Origin: Paralithodes platypus
Lineage: Eukaryota > Arthropoda > Malacostraca > Decapoda > Lithodidae
Direction of reading: 5' to 3'
NCBI GenBank assembly: GCA_032716605.1
Contig: CM064509.1
Span: forward strand, 51,732,136-51,796,135
Length of the DNA stretch: 64,000 nt
Of this stretch, positions 11,300 to 21,300 are shown in pieces (within the stretch, counting starts at the first letter, position 1; the number at the start of each line of letters is the position of its first letter). The translations under genes were made by a program, and so were the position numbers. Under the pieces are notes generated by a model. That model saw only the letters and a list, made by a program, of their open reading frames with translations. It was not told the DNA's origin and ran no database searches.

Positions 11300-13270
11300 T
11301 TGGAAAATAATAGCGAATTCAATCACATTCATCATCATCATCACATTCTTATTCATGGTCTAAATGGTAGTCACAACCATTGTTACATCCTCTTGCGTAA
11401 CACTTGCACAACAGTGTGCACACAAGACTATTCTTTGCACATGAGCATATTCTTTGCACATGAGCAGTTCCCTTTCCATGCCCCCTTACATCCACACTTC
11501 ATGAGTTCAATGACTGCATTAGGAGCTGGACAAGACAAGCACCTCACTGGGAGGTACACACCTTCTTCAATTGACCACCCAATTTCCTCGAGACGAGGCA
11601 GAGCAGGTTTAGCAGTTGTGTAACTTTTGTCACGCGTACAAATGTAATTAGTTCACATCAAATCACATCAAACTTCATCATCATGATGGCTGCAGACATC
11701 ATAATGTGACACTCAATTCCTTTTTTAAATGCTTTACCAATATAGATACTTCGGAGAGCTGCTGCGGAATAGACACCCGTCTCCACTGCCGCAACAGTAT
11801 CCATACCACTTCCCTCCACTTGTTTTCCAAAGGGCATGAAGGGCTGCAAAACATATATGAAGGCTGCCAGGTTTGAGAATCAAGTTTTTGTTTTGTGTTG
11901 AAACCTGGGTTTGCCATGCTCTATTGAAGTGATCAAGGTCTAGTGTAATAAGAGTTCGCCACTCTGGACCAACAACGATGGTGGAGATATTTTGAGTAAG
12001 TTTGAGTGCAGTGTACAATATTGCCAAGTCAGTGGGTGAAGTCTTGAAGAGTGGTGATACTACCTCTGAGTTGATCTTAGGATGCAATTCTCCACCTTAA
12101 TGTGAGAGTAACAGGGATTTTGTTGCAGCCCAGGTTGGCATCATACTTTGCTTCATGAGTTCCTCTGCCCCTTTCCCTTTTCTTCTCTGCAGCTTCAGGA
12201 TGTTTTCTCTGATGTCTGTTGTGCCTTCTATTTCTGCTGCAGACATAGGCTCAGATTCGGTGGAGATATCAACTTGTGGTCCTATGTGTGAGGGGAACAA
12301 CTCGCTTGGTAGTTCTAAATCTGAGGAAAGTGTCCTTTATCCCATCTCTGTAGATTCAACATTGGGGAGAGACTCGATATCACTATAGGCGAATCAGATT
12401 TCAGAGAAGATGCAGAGAAAGATTTATCTCCCTCATCAGTGGCATCAGTATCTGTTTGTTTAGCATTACCTAAGTAGCTTGCTAGCATCCAGGTGTGAGT
12501 GTACCTCTTGTAATTGTGTAGTACATGAGATTTTGAACCATGTGTGTACTTTGAGAATGTGATGGGTCTGAGCACTATTGTGGGTTCCTCGAGGTACGTG
12601 AAGTTTAGTTTCAGTTGTTTGCTTGGAGATTTGCTCAGGATGGTAAAAGGCGGCTGTATTGGTAGAGCAGTTTCATTATCTGGCTGGTTGAGGACCATGA
12701 TAACACCATGGAATGTGTTTTGTTCATATGTTGTGTCCTCCAGCTTATCAATATTGTCTAATGCAAAGGATAGACTAACATCTTATTTGAGGAAGTCTAG
12801 CAAACACACACTCAGACCTGGTGTGTTCTGCGTACATCTCAATACCCCATTTTCTACTCTTTTCTGGATATTCAGGATGTTCTCATAGCCAGTGCCTAGG
12901 AACAACGAAGAGAGGGTAGACACTAGAGTTTTGTCCCTGACTCGAGCATACACAGTAAGGGGGAGACCAATGGAAAGGAATGTTTCAACACGGTACTTGA
13001 AATCTTCATCACTTTTTGGCTTGTGCTTCACCTGCCTATCTGTCTGTGTGTTCTGGATGAGTACTTAAGAGCAGACATCTGCTACTTTGTTCGGCTCAGT
13101 TTCTCACCATTCATCTACAATGTTAGTGTTTCCAAACAAAAGCTGCTTTAGGAAAAACTGGAGCATGGGAGAATTCTCAAATGACCACAAGTCCCCTGCG
13201 AATTTCCATACATAGCATTCGAGAATTTCCCTTCGTAGAAGACTTGAAACGTCAAGTAGTACTTCTTTGA
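11300..13270 (-). pseudogene. C-terminal two thirds of the TIR-transposon protein (RNase H-like core and CXC-like tail)
   Basis: Minus-strand coding remnant in at least four frame segments. Reading 5' to 3': 13270-13104, 13031-12783 (YRVETFLSIGLPLTVYARVR, then VENGVL), about 12780-12315 (ALDNIDKLEDTTYEQNTFHG spans a stop near 12780; then long hydrophilic sequence), 12087-11690 (TLDLDHFNRAWQ and SLHICFAALHALWKT), and a cysteine-rich tail at about 11460-11370 with CSC, CTLLCKC and GCNNGC. The order suggests a large transposase-like protein with acidic residues in the D-N-D and LDLD motifs and a tesmin/TSO1 CXC-like DNA-binding tail. I recall similar unclassified proteins in several marine-animal genomes, but cannot name the family. 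Stops and frameshifts show it is dead. The N-terminal part lies beyond the inserted LINE at 15807-16391. Confidence 0.55.
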
Positions 13271-13276
13271 TTTCCC

Positions 13277-15467
13277 ATTGAATGATTTCTGCTTCCATGG
13301 CCGAGGACCCTCGGAGAGTGCTGAACGCATTACCGAGGTAATCCTATCGGGCATGGAAGCATACATTCCATTCTCTTTCTCTCAGACTAATGCTAAAAAA
13401 TCTTGGTTTACTCACGCCTGTTCTACTGCTGTCCGCAATAAGGAGGAAGCATTCAAACGGTACCGACGCCTTAAAACTCAAGACTCTCATTCTTCATATG
13501 TTTCTGCCCGGAATCAAGCCAAATCTGTTCTTCGACTTGCCAAACACTCTTTCATCAATAATAAATGCACTGAACTATCCAACTCTAGCTCTTCCCAAGC
13601 TTTCTGGCATCTAGCCAAAAACCTCTCCAACAATTTCTCTTCCTCGTCTTTCCCTCCCCTTTCCCACTCTGATGGCACAACCATCACTTCTTCCTCTGAC
13701 AAAGCTAAACTCTTCGCTCAAACTTTTGCTAGAAACTCCACCTTGGATGATTCCGGTGCTATTCCACCCTCTCCGCCCTCCTCTCTCTTACTTATGCCTA
13801 ATATCCTAATCTCTTCTAAAGATGTACTTTCTACCCTCTCTGGGCTTAACACTAATAAGGCGTACGGTCCGGACGGTGTTCCTCCTGTTGTTCTCAAAAA
13901 CTGTGCTTCCGTGCTGACTCCCTGCCTAGGCAAACTCTTTCGTCTCTGTCTATCCTCTAACGTCTTCCCTTCATGCTGGAAGTTTGCTCACATTCAACCT
14001 GTCCCAAAGAAGGGTGACCGCTCTCAACCCTCCAACTATCGTCCAATTGCTCTTATCTCTTGTCTTTCTAAAGTTTTTGAAACTATTCTTGCTTCCAAAT
14101 TTCTTAAGCATTTCTCTTCTCATAATCTGCTCTCAGATCGCCAGTATGGCTTCCTTAAGGGTCGCTCTACTGGTGATCTTCTTTCATATCTTACTAACTC
14201 TTGGTCATCCTCCTTTCGGGACTTCGGTGAGACTTTTTCTATTGCACTAGACATATCGAAAGCCTTCGATAGAGTCTGGCATAAATCTTTAATTTCTAAA
14301 CTACCCTCCTTCGGTTTCTATCCCTCCATCTGTGCCTTTGTCTCTAATTTCCTTTCCGGCCGTTTCATAGCTGCGGTTGTGGACGGCCATTGTTCACTTC
14401 CTCACCCTATAAACTCCGGTGTTCCTCAGGGCTCTGTCCTATCTCCTATTCTCTTTCTAATTTTTATAAATGATCTCCTTAACTGTACCTTAATTCCCAT
14501 CCATTCATACGCAGACGACTCAACCTTACACTACTCCATTAGTTTTTCAGAACGCCCCAGCCAGCAATCCCTCAACGACAAACGTAATGAAGCCATAGAA
14601 CTCTTAAATTCTGATCTAAATACTATTTCCAATTGGGGCAGAGAAAAACTTGTTAACTTTAATGCTTCCAAAACACAATTTCTCCATCTATCTACCCGTC
14701 AGGATCTCCCAGCGGACTATCCCTTATTCTTCAACAATACAAAAATCAACCCTTCATCTTCTCTCAATATTCTTGGTGTCTCTTTTTCTTGTGCTCTCAT
14801 TTGGAAGGACCATATTACCAGTCTTGCTAAGGCAGCCTCCCAGAAGCTGGGTGTGCTCAACCGCCTTAGGGGATTCTTTTCCCCTGCACAGCTTCTTGCT
14901 CTGTACAGGGGCATAGTGCGCCCTTGTATTGAGTATTGTTCACATGTGTGGGGAGGTTCCTCTCACATCGCTCTCCTAGACAAAGTTGAAAGGAAGGCCT
15001 TTCGTATCATTAACTCCCGTCCACTCACCAACTCTCTGCAATCTCTCTCTCTCCGCCGCAATGTTGCATCTCTCTCGCTATTCTATCGCTACTATAATAA
15101 TCAGTGTTCCTCAGAGCTATCCCAGTGCATACCACCTCCTTTACGTAGGGCACGTGGTACCCGTCTTGCAACTCAATCCCACCCCTACTCTGTGCAACTC
15201 TCCAACCCAAGAGTGAAACGTTACTCTCAAACTTTCTTCTACTCAACATCTGAGCTCTGGAACTCTCTCCCAGAATCAGTCTTTCCCTCTTCCTATGACT
15301 TAAATTGCTTCAAACTCTGTGTGTCCAGGCATTTTGGCTCGAACGTCCCTTGATTTTGGCCCTGTCACTCTTTCAACTATGGGGGAGGCACTCGCTATAG
15401 GCAGTTATGCCTTTTTGCCTCCCTCAATCACATAGAAAAAATAAAAAATAAAATAAAAGTAAAGAAG
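13277..15467 (+). mobile_element. Jockey-type LINE, copy 2, 5'-truncated but with an open RT frame
   Basis: This copy keeps one uninterrupted reading frame of 691 codons (13278-15353) from the end of the endonuclease-RT linker through the whole RT and C-terminal region. RT blocks: NYRPIALIS (about 14034-14060), ALDISKAFDRVW, SGVPQGSVLSPILFLI (about 14417-14464) and an intact YADD at 14508-14519. After the TGA come the family 3' UTR and an A-rich tail (about 15433-15467). The endonuclease is absent, so the truncated copy cannot move by itself. It is inserted within the minus-strand coding sequence of the TIR transposon. An open frame this long in a 5'-truncated copy means the insertion is recent. 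The first ATG is incidental: the native start is upstream of the truncation. Confidence 0.92.
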
Positions 15468-15487
15468 CAATCACTGGATTGTCTTGA

Positions 15488-15806
15488 CTGTGTGTGGCAA
15501 AAGCCACAGCTTTACTCACCGACCTTGACAACATAGCACGCTCCGCTGCTGTGGTTAATTGTTTCACGAATTCGACATCAAGGTTTTTTTTCTGAATTAA
15601 GTCCTTGAGATACTTCTTGAAATACCCCTTGTACTCCAAGTGATGGAGCATCACTTGGAATACAAGGGGTATTTCAAGAAGTATCTCAAAGACTTAATTC
15701 AGAAAAATAACCTTGATGTCGAATTCGTGAAACCAGTAACCACAGCAGCGGAGCGTGCTATGTTGTCAAGGTCAGTGAGTAAAGCTGTGTCTTTTGCCAC
15801 ACACAG
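15488..15806. repeat. Near-perfect 158-bp-arm palindrome
   Basis: Bases 15488-15645 are the reverse complement of 15649-15806 with a few mismatches and a 3-base loop (GAG). The right arm belongs to the coding strand of the TIR-transposon protein, so the left arm is an inverted duplicate of it. It begins about 20 bp after the A-rich tail of jockey copy 2. Confidence 0.9.
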
Positions 15807-16391
15807 CAGTGTGGTGTACTTATCATTGATTCGGTTCATATTCAAAACCACACCATCACTGAATAAGCTGCCCATCACTGACATAAGTAGATGGGTATCA
15901 CAGATTTTGCAGATCATAGTTTCATCGTTGATACTATGTAGACATGATAAACAAGTACGCTGAGCACTGCATAGGCAGTTCATGTGATAGTACTTCTCCA
16001 GTGCTGATGCACTACCCACCTCTGACAGATCTGATACACAAGCACGAACAGCATTGTCCCCTGTAGTATCCTTGATGTTTAGTAATAACTGACTTTGCTT
16101 ATCAGAGTAAACTTTGCGCAGGGGGTCTGTAGATGTTGGGGAACAGAATGAACATGCTGCAAAAATGCATATTCTTACTTTGGGAAGAATACCTTTGATT
16201 CTTTTCGGTCAATCACTTTCATTGCTGCTTTCTGTAGATAAGGCGGCAGCATTAAACAGTTCTTGGATGTTGTTCAAACTAGGATTTGCCACTAAATTAC
16301 CCTTTCGATTACAAACAATGCAAGTCTTTGAAATGTATTCCCCACAGTTAGTGAAAAGCAGCACTACAGGAATGTCACATCGTGAGTCTGA
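15807..16391 (-). pseudogene. N-terminal part of the TIR-transposon protein with cysteine pairs
   Basis: Minus-strand coding remnant, mostly one frame (with a stop near 16215) from about 16391 into the palindrome. Cysteine pairs are visible: CIVC (about 16325), CSFC (about 16155), CLCS...CLSC (about 15965-15935) and CKIC (about 15910), suggesting one or more zinc-binding modules. A short helix-rich stretch (VRACVSDLSEVGSASALEKY) sits around 16040-15990. Together with 11300-13270 it makes a protein with N-terminal zinc-ribbon-like region, acidic catalytic-like core and CXC-like tail. I do not recognise a named family. About 260 bp between it and the right inverted repeat look non-coding and would hold the promoter. 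Confidence 0.5.
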
Positions 16392-16663
16392 AAAGAATTG
16401 AATAATATAAATTAATCAATAACATAATTTGGCAAATAGTGTAGGGCAATCCTGACCTTGAATTAATAGAAATGTTCTACAGATGAACCAGGGACCCAGG
16501 GATCTAATAATTACACAGCAATGTCAAGTTAGCCCATTCATAAAGCCAATCAAAATAATATTATAGTCATTTCAGGCCTCAAAATTGCCTTGACCTTGAT
16601 CGAATCATGTGACCTTGACTTCGAATTGCTTTGAACATGTTGCCAATCAACTCGGCATCATCG

Positions 16664-16784
16664 AAAATTGAACCCTATGATTTCCTCTCCATTCGACACC
16701 TAAAGATGCCAAAACCACCGTCAACTCAATTTAGGCAGACCAATCTCGAAACCCCCCCTGTGGATGACATATCCGACCACACTA
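16664..16784 (-). repeat. Right terminal inverted repeat of the TIR transposon
   Basis: Inverted partner of 10749-10860. The gap region differs (CCCCCCC run at about 16752-16758), the remainder is nearly identical. Confidence 0.85.
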
Positions 16785-16789
16785 TAACT

Positions 16790-18112
16790 CTCAAGACCAA
16801 CTGACTGAGCATTTACAGAATCCTTTCTCTTAGCATCATTCTGTCTCTTAAAACACTGCTCATCAACATGACGTATTCTACCACAATAAGAGCATTTCCT
16901 CTTTGCAAATTTAGAAGTGGAAGTAGTGTCATCCTGCCTAGAAACATTATCTTTACTCTCCCTCTTTTCACCTGTACTCTGGGAAGAGGCTGCATTTTTT
17001 TTCTCATATATCTTTAATTTATTATCTTAATAATGTTTATGAGTGACAACATATTCTTTAGCTAAAATTCAATTCAATTCAATTCAATTCAAAATATGTT
17101 ATTGTCATGAACGGTTAGCTTACAAAATAAGCAATACATATAAACAAATAAATGCAGTTCATGACAAAGAGGGCTGGATACCTGCTGGTATATATGGTAA
17201 CACTGCAGCATCAGAAATATGTTCTACCTTCCTCTCATCAATATAGAGACTTACATTCTTCCTGATACACCTTTTGAAGTCCTCCAATAAGATAATCTGC
17301 TTAAATCTATCAAAGTCATCATTTACATTCTTAGAGTGCAACCATTGCTCTAATAAACATTCTTTAATTTTTGCATACTCAACATGAGATTGCTTATCCT
17401 GCTTATAAGTGGTCCGAAATTTAAGTCTGTAGACTTCAGGAACAAGCTCATACGCTTTAAAAATCAGGCTCTTAACTACCTCATAATCTTCAGACTGATC
17501 CTGAGACAAAGATGCATAAGTAACTTGAGCTTTACCAATAAGTACACTCTGAAGGAGTATTGGCCAATACTGCTTGGGCCATTTGAAGCCTGTAGCTGCC
17601 TTCTCAAACAATTGAAAATATTTAGTTACATCAGATTCATTAAAGACAGGAACAAGTCTAACATTTTTGGCCACATCAAAATTATCAGAATTAGATGACC
17701 TAGTTTCACCATGTTTCAAACGGTACTCATGTTCTAGCTTAGCAATTTCAATTTTAGCCTGAGTTTCAACTTGTGGTTAAGCTAGTTGTGCTTGTGCCTG
17801 TGCTTCCTGACCACAAGCCTGAGCCTCAGCTTGTGCTCGTGCTTCCTGAACACGAGCCTGAGCCTCAGCTTAAGCTAACTGAATCAAGTTCCAATTGTGC
17901 ATTCATATTCGCATCAACTGAAGGAGTTATATCGAACAGTTTCTGATTAATCATGGTAACGATTTGATCTTTAGGAGCACTTTGAGGAGGAGCAATCTGC
18001 AGATATTGAGCAACAATCTTAAGTTCAGTTTTGTTCCTGTTTTCTACATCAACAACTGTCTCAACCTCTCCACAAAATCTTTAGCTTCATCTAAACTAGA
18101 AATGGTAGACAT
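16790..18112 (-). pseudogene. gag: Gag of the Gmr1-like element (capsid-like domain, zinc knuckle)
   Basis: Minus-strand gag, the structural protein that packages element RNA. The start is taken at ATG 18112-18110 because it is the first ATG after the primer-binding site. An Ala/Gln/Glu-rich coiled-coil-like segment follows (about 17885-17765) with stops. The best-preserved part is a 186-codon frame (17719-17159) containing LVPVFNESDVTKYFQLFEKA and LLEDFKRCIRKN, which looks like the retroviral/SCAN-like capsid helical domain. A CCHC zinc knuckle (C-x2-C-x4-H-x4-C) lies at 16894-16853 in another frame. An (AATTC)n insertion near 17070-17150 separates capsid and knuckle. The gene ends where the TIR transposon begins and the protease resumes beyond it. 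Confidence 0.82.
17064..17156. repeat. (AATTC)n microsatellite with a short AT-rich insert in gag
   Basis: Five tandem AATTC-type units at about 17067-17092 followed by about 60 bp with no gag coding. This looks like a short retroposed 3' end, but I cannot assign it. Confidence 0.5.
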
Positions 18113-18185
18113 GGTGAAATTTGAAAAAATCACAATCAATACAAAATGTATTAATAATTTTCTTATGACAAATCCTGAAGATCCT

Positions 18186-18199
18186 GGTGCAAGGTCACC
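18186..18199 (-). promoter_or_regulatory. Candidate tRNA primer-binding site of the Gmr1-like element
   Basis: The minus strand reads TGGTGACCTTGCAC just upstream of gag. A start in TGG pairs with the CCA end of a tRNA, and the sequence sits exactly where the reconstructed 5' LTR ends. The tRNA species is not identified. Confidence 0.55.
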
Positions 18200-18205
18200 A
18201 ATTAA

Positions 18206-18499
18206 CCCCCTCCGTCTCATATAACGCGATCGCGTCATATGGCGGTTCTGCCCAAATACTCATATGACGCGATTGTGTCATATGAACTTATCTTAATATC
18301 TCAATAATAAATTATATGATGCTCTAGCATCATTTTGGCCCAAGTAAGTTAGGTAAGGTAGATCAGAATCTGTCGATTGATGGCAACCCCAAATTTCTCC
18401 GACTCCTAACGGTCCCTCATTGTGATTTTGACTGTTGTGGGGAAAATACTGGGCAGTCCGCCTCCTCGTCAGTAAGTTAACTATTCCTGTATGAGGGGG
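18206..18499. mobile_element. 294-bp MITE, TTAA target, C5-G5 ends
   Basis: TTAA flanks both sides (18202-18205 and 18500-18503). The ends are CCCCCTC and GAGGGGG. Near the left end are two palindromic blocks containing CATATGACGCGAT-type sequence. No ORF. A TTAA target with C-rich termini suggests piggyBac- or Kolobok-type mobilisation. Confidence 0.75.
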
Positions 18500-19162
18500 T
18501 TAATATGTTAAGGCCCGTTTAAACAATGCGTGAAAGTGTGGGTGACTACCCTGCCTGTCGGCCAGCGGCCCCCACAACACACCCCGCAACACACCGTAAA
18601 TTGGGCAGGCAGGGTGAAATATGGGGGTATCGGGCGATCCAGCAGTGCTGGTGTTTTCACGCGCGTGACACAGGGTGTCGCCAGTGACAACCTTGACTTG
18701 ATAGTGAAAGGTATACATTTAAGTAATAATTAACTACTGGTATTGTCCGATTTTGGTCCTTGTTGGAAATATTCGATAGTGTTATCATATACCCTATATT
18801 TGGATTAATTAGAATTTGATTAGTGAAGTGCTATATATATAAAAACAAAACAAAAAACATTACGTTTGCTAGTGTTTTATCACAATATTATGTCATATTT
18901 CTAATTCCTTGCAATATCAGCCAGGATGTCTCAACATATTCAGTGGTCTCGTGAGGCAGTACAACAATTAATAGAAATGCATAAACTAAATGAGTGTGTA
19001 TGGAAAGTAAACACCGAGGCACACAAGGACAGGAATGCCAGAGATGCTGCTTTAAGAAAAATCAAAGAACTCCTCACGGACATGCTGCCAAACATTTGTG
19101 TAGCTAATATAAAAAGCAAAATACACTCACTGCGATCCCAGTTTCGCAATGCAAGCTATTAA

Positions 19163-19642
19163 CCCTTAATTAGCGGCGAGCAACATAAGTCGAGTTAAAT
19201 AAAGCTGGACTATATGGCGGCGCTCGACATAGGTCGAGTGGCAATTTCAGCACGTAATGTGGCTGAGAGAGAGAGACAAGTGGTGGCAGGAGACTAGCGA
19301 GCGTATGACTGCTCCAGACCACCGCGGCGAACCTACTGACACAAATCTCAGCTCCCTCCTCCCTCTCTCACTCGCTACATACTCAATTATGTACCGAAAG
19401 TACCGAATTACCTGCTTTTTGCACTCGCGTTGCACGGTTATTGCAAGAAAACTATCCATCATACAAGGATCGTTATGGTGTCATTCGAAAGCTCTGTTTA
19501 TGCCCTTTCAGGGATAGGTACTTGTTTTACGTTCTGGGTCTTATTTAGGCATGAAAATGATCACGTAAACAACCCTATTTTCGCTAAAAACACCCCGCTG
19601 TGCGGTACATATAAATAAACCGCATAGGCCGCTCGTAAGGTG
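19163..19642 (+). mobile_element. 480-bp TTAA MITE, copy E1
   Basis: TTAA on both sides (19159-19162, 19643-19646). Exactly 480 bp, as are the copies at 22601-23080 and 52562-53041. Ends read CCCTTAATTAGCGGC and, from the other side, CACCTTACGAGCGGC. Nearly identical to E3. Confidence 0.88.
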
Positions 19643-19674
19643 TTAAAGACTAAATAAAATCAGGAGCAGTTACA

Positions 19675-19918
19675 GACGTTACTCTCAAACTTTCTTCTAC
19701 TCAACAGCTGAGCTCTGGAACTCTCTCCCAGAATCAGTCTTTCCCTCTTCCTATGACTTAAATTGCTTCAAACTCTGTGTGTCCAGGCATTTTGGCTCGA
19801 ACGTCCCTTGATTTTGGCCCTGTCACTCTTTCAACTATGGGGGAGGCACTCGCTATAGGCAGTTATGCCTTTTGCCTCCCTCAATCACATAGAAAAAAAA
19901 AAAAAAAAAAAAAAAAAA
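19675..19918 (+). mobile_element. Jockey LINE 3' stub with A tail
   Basis: Only the last part of the jockey family is present, starting at ACGTTACTCTCAAACTTTC and ending at CACATAG followed by about 26 A. It matches the end of copy 2 almost base for base, so it is a recent, severely 5'-truncated insertion. Confidence 0.9.
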
Positions 19919-20212
19919 ACGTCTACAAACCGAAACTTTGGTGCTATGATGATCTTATATATCTGAGTCATAGCAAAGAAATGCGAGAGTCTATTTCTAC
20001 TCTTGATGAGGTTAGTATTACCATATAGGCATAATATTGAAATAATTGTCAGTAATTATACATTTTGATATATATATATACAGTATATATATATATATAT
20101 ATTTCTGCCCGTGTAAACAGACGCGGGGTGTCGCACTCGATTCTTCACCCACCGCCTACCAGTAGGCAGGGTGGCCACCCATAATTTCATGCATCATGTA
20201 AACGGGCCTTTA

Positions 20213-21300
20213 CGATGTGAAAGAGACACAAACAATAGGCTGTATTTTTAAATTTAAAACTGATGTCTGCAATCACCAAAATCTCGGGTTCAAAGAAACT
20301 AAGTAATAAAATTATTAGTTTAATTAAATTAAATATTATAATACAAAAATAAAATTAAAAGTTCTTCAGGACAAGATAAGAATATAATGCACTAAGATTG
20401 CTTAACAGCTAAACGGAAAATATAAAAACAGGTATATAAATGAAAAATTAATAAATGTATGCCTTTATTGAATCAATGCAATATTTTAATAATTAAATTA
20501 ATATTTTCTCAAGATCACTGACAATGGTTAATAAACATTTAATAGCTTATAGTAATGCACAAATCATTAATAAACATAATTCAAGTAACTTATACAATTG
20601 TTTAAATGTGAAGTAACTCTAAAATGCCACTTCAGAAAATATTCCTTCCCAGAAAACTTACGTATGTAAAATACTGAGGTGTAACTAATATAAACTTATT
20701 AAATCTATAGCCTTTGAACCTTATCACATATTAAGTAAATGCATACAATAACAATTCAAGCAATCAAAAGTGATAATTATATATTTAATTAACAGTAAAC
20801 TCAATGACAATTAATTATTAATTAATCCCTATATTATGAATGACTTAGCGACTAGTCTACATATGAGGTAGCACTGAGAATAAATAATATAATGTAGATT
20901 AACAATTATAATTAATACAGTGTTATTTCCAATGTACTCAACACTCAGGAACAGCTTGCAAATTGCTTGTCTTTTCTTACAATCTCTAGATGTAAGCAGG
21001 CTTCGATGAAATATAACACAAACAAAATATTCACTATGCAGGCTACAAGGCAAAGGTGAGAGAGAGAAAGTGAGCTCAGCTGGTCCATAATCAGATTAAC
21101 GGTGGAGGGGCGAGGCTTATATACACACTCACGGCTCGAGAATGTTCAAGACTATACAAGCAGATGACGTAAGCTAAACTCACACGTACGAGTCAAGTAA
21201 ACTCTCACTCCCACAGGTAACTAAATGCGCATATTTTTAACCATATCATTATTGTACTTATGTTAGTTATTTTATTATTTTAGCTCACATTACATGATAC
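20213..21300 (-). repeat. 5' LTR of the Gmr1-like element
   Basis: 20921-21300 pairs with the 3' LTR at 4617-4910. By position the LTR should continue from 20920 to 20213 and then, beyond the Harbinger and MITE insertions, to about 18201 next to the primer-binding site. That gives an LTR of about 1.1 kb. The extra 700 bp is AT-rich and non-coding. The right edge at 21294-21300 is set by the end of similarity. Confidence 0.65.

Larger units (their letters stand above)
10749..16784 (-). mobile_element. TIR DNA transposon of unassigned family, TAA target duplication
   Basis: The ends form inverted repeats: TAGTGTGGTCGG at 10749 and its complement at 16784, flanked by TAA on both sides (10746-10748 and 16785-16787). 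A longer inverted repeat (about 10771-10860 with 16664-16752) follows, and the homology goes on inward: about 10979-11075 matches 16665-16560 after a 118-bp segment found only on the left. Without the LINE inserted at 13277-15467 it would be about 3.85 kb. It encodes one decayed minus-strand protein. It lies exactly between the gag and protease parts of the LTR element, so it moved in after that element. A three-base TWA duplication recalls PIF/Harbinger, but the encoded protein does not look like a Harbinger transposase. Confidence 0.75.
18926..20028 (+). pseudogene. MADF/Myb-SANT-like DNA-binding protein of the Harbinger element, split by two insertions
   Basis: The first part (18926-19158) opens with MSQHIQWSREAVQQLIEMHK and has the tryptophan/hydrophobic spacing of a MADF (Adf-1-like Myb/SANT) domain: W at residue 6, VWKVNTEAHKDRNARD, then LRSQFRNA. 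The ATG at 18926 is the natural start. A TTAA MITE interrupts it after residue 78. The C-terminal end of the domain appears after the second insertion: VYKPKLWCYDDLIYL at about 19921-19965, a typical MADF ending. In PIF/Harbinger elements such Myb-like partners help transposase enter the nucleus and bind the ends. The insertions destroy this copy. It is not close in sequence to the gene at 26360-28850. Confidence 0.7.
18511..20209 (+). mobile_element. PIF/Harbinger-like non-autonomous element, TTA target duplication
   Basis: TTA flanks both ends (18508-18510 and 20210-20212). Inverted ends begin AGGCCCGTTTA and extend about 52 bp with scattered mismatches to ACCCTGCCT. It carries a broken MADF-type gene but no transposase, so it depends on a helper. 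Two later insertions lie inside: a 480-bp TTAA MITE (19163-19642) and a jockey 3' stub (about 19675-19918). An AT microsatellite is at about 20071-20101. It interrupts the 5' LTR of the Gmr1-like element. Confidence 0.8.

Noticed and set aside
11300..11623. Plus-strand His-rich protein
   Set aside because: It is antisense to the cysteine-rich tail of the TIR-transposon protein and contains a CAT simple repeat.
10749..16784. CACTA (EnSpm) transposon
   Set aside because: The ends read TAGTG outward-in on the left and CACTA on the right, the reverse of CACTA elements, and the protein does not fit.
18206..18499. Bacterial-type terminator or operator from the GCGATCGC palindromes
   Set aside because: The context is an animal genome and TTAA flanks identify the block as a MITE.
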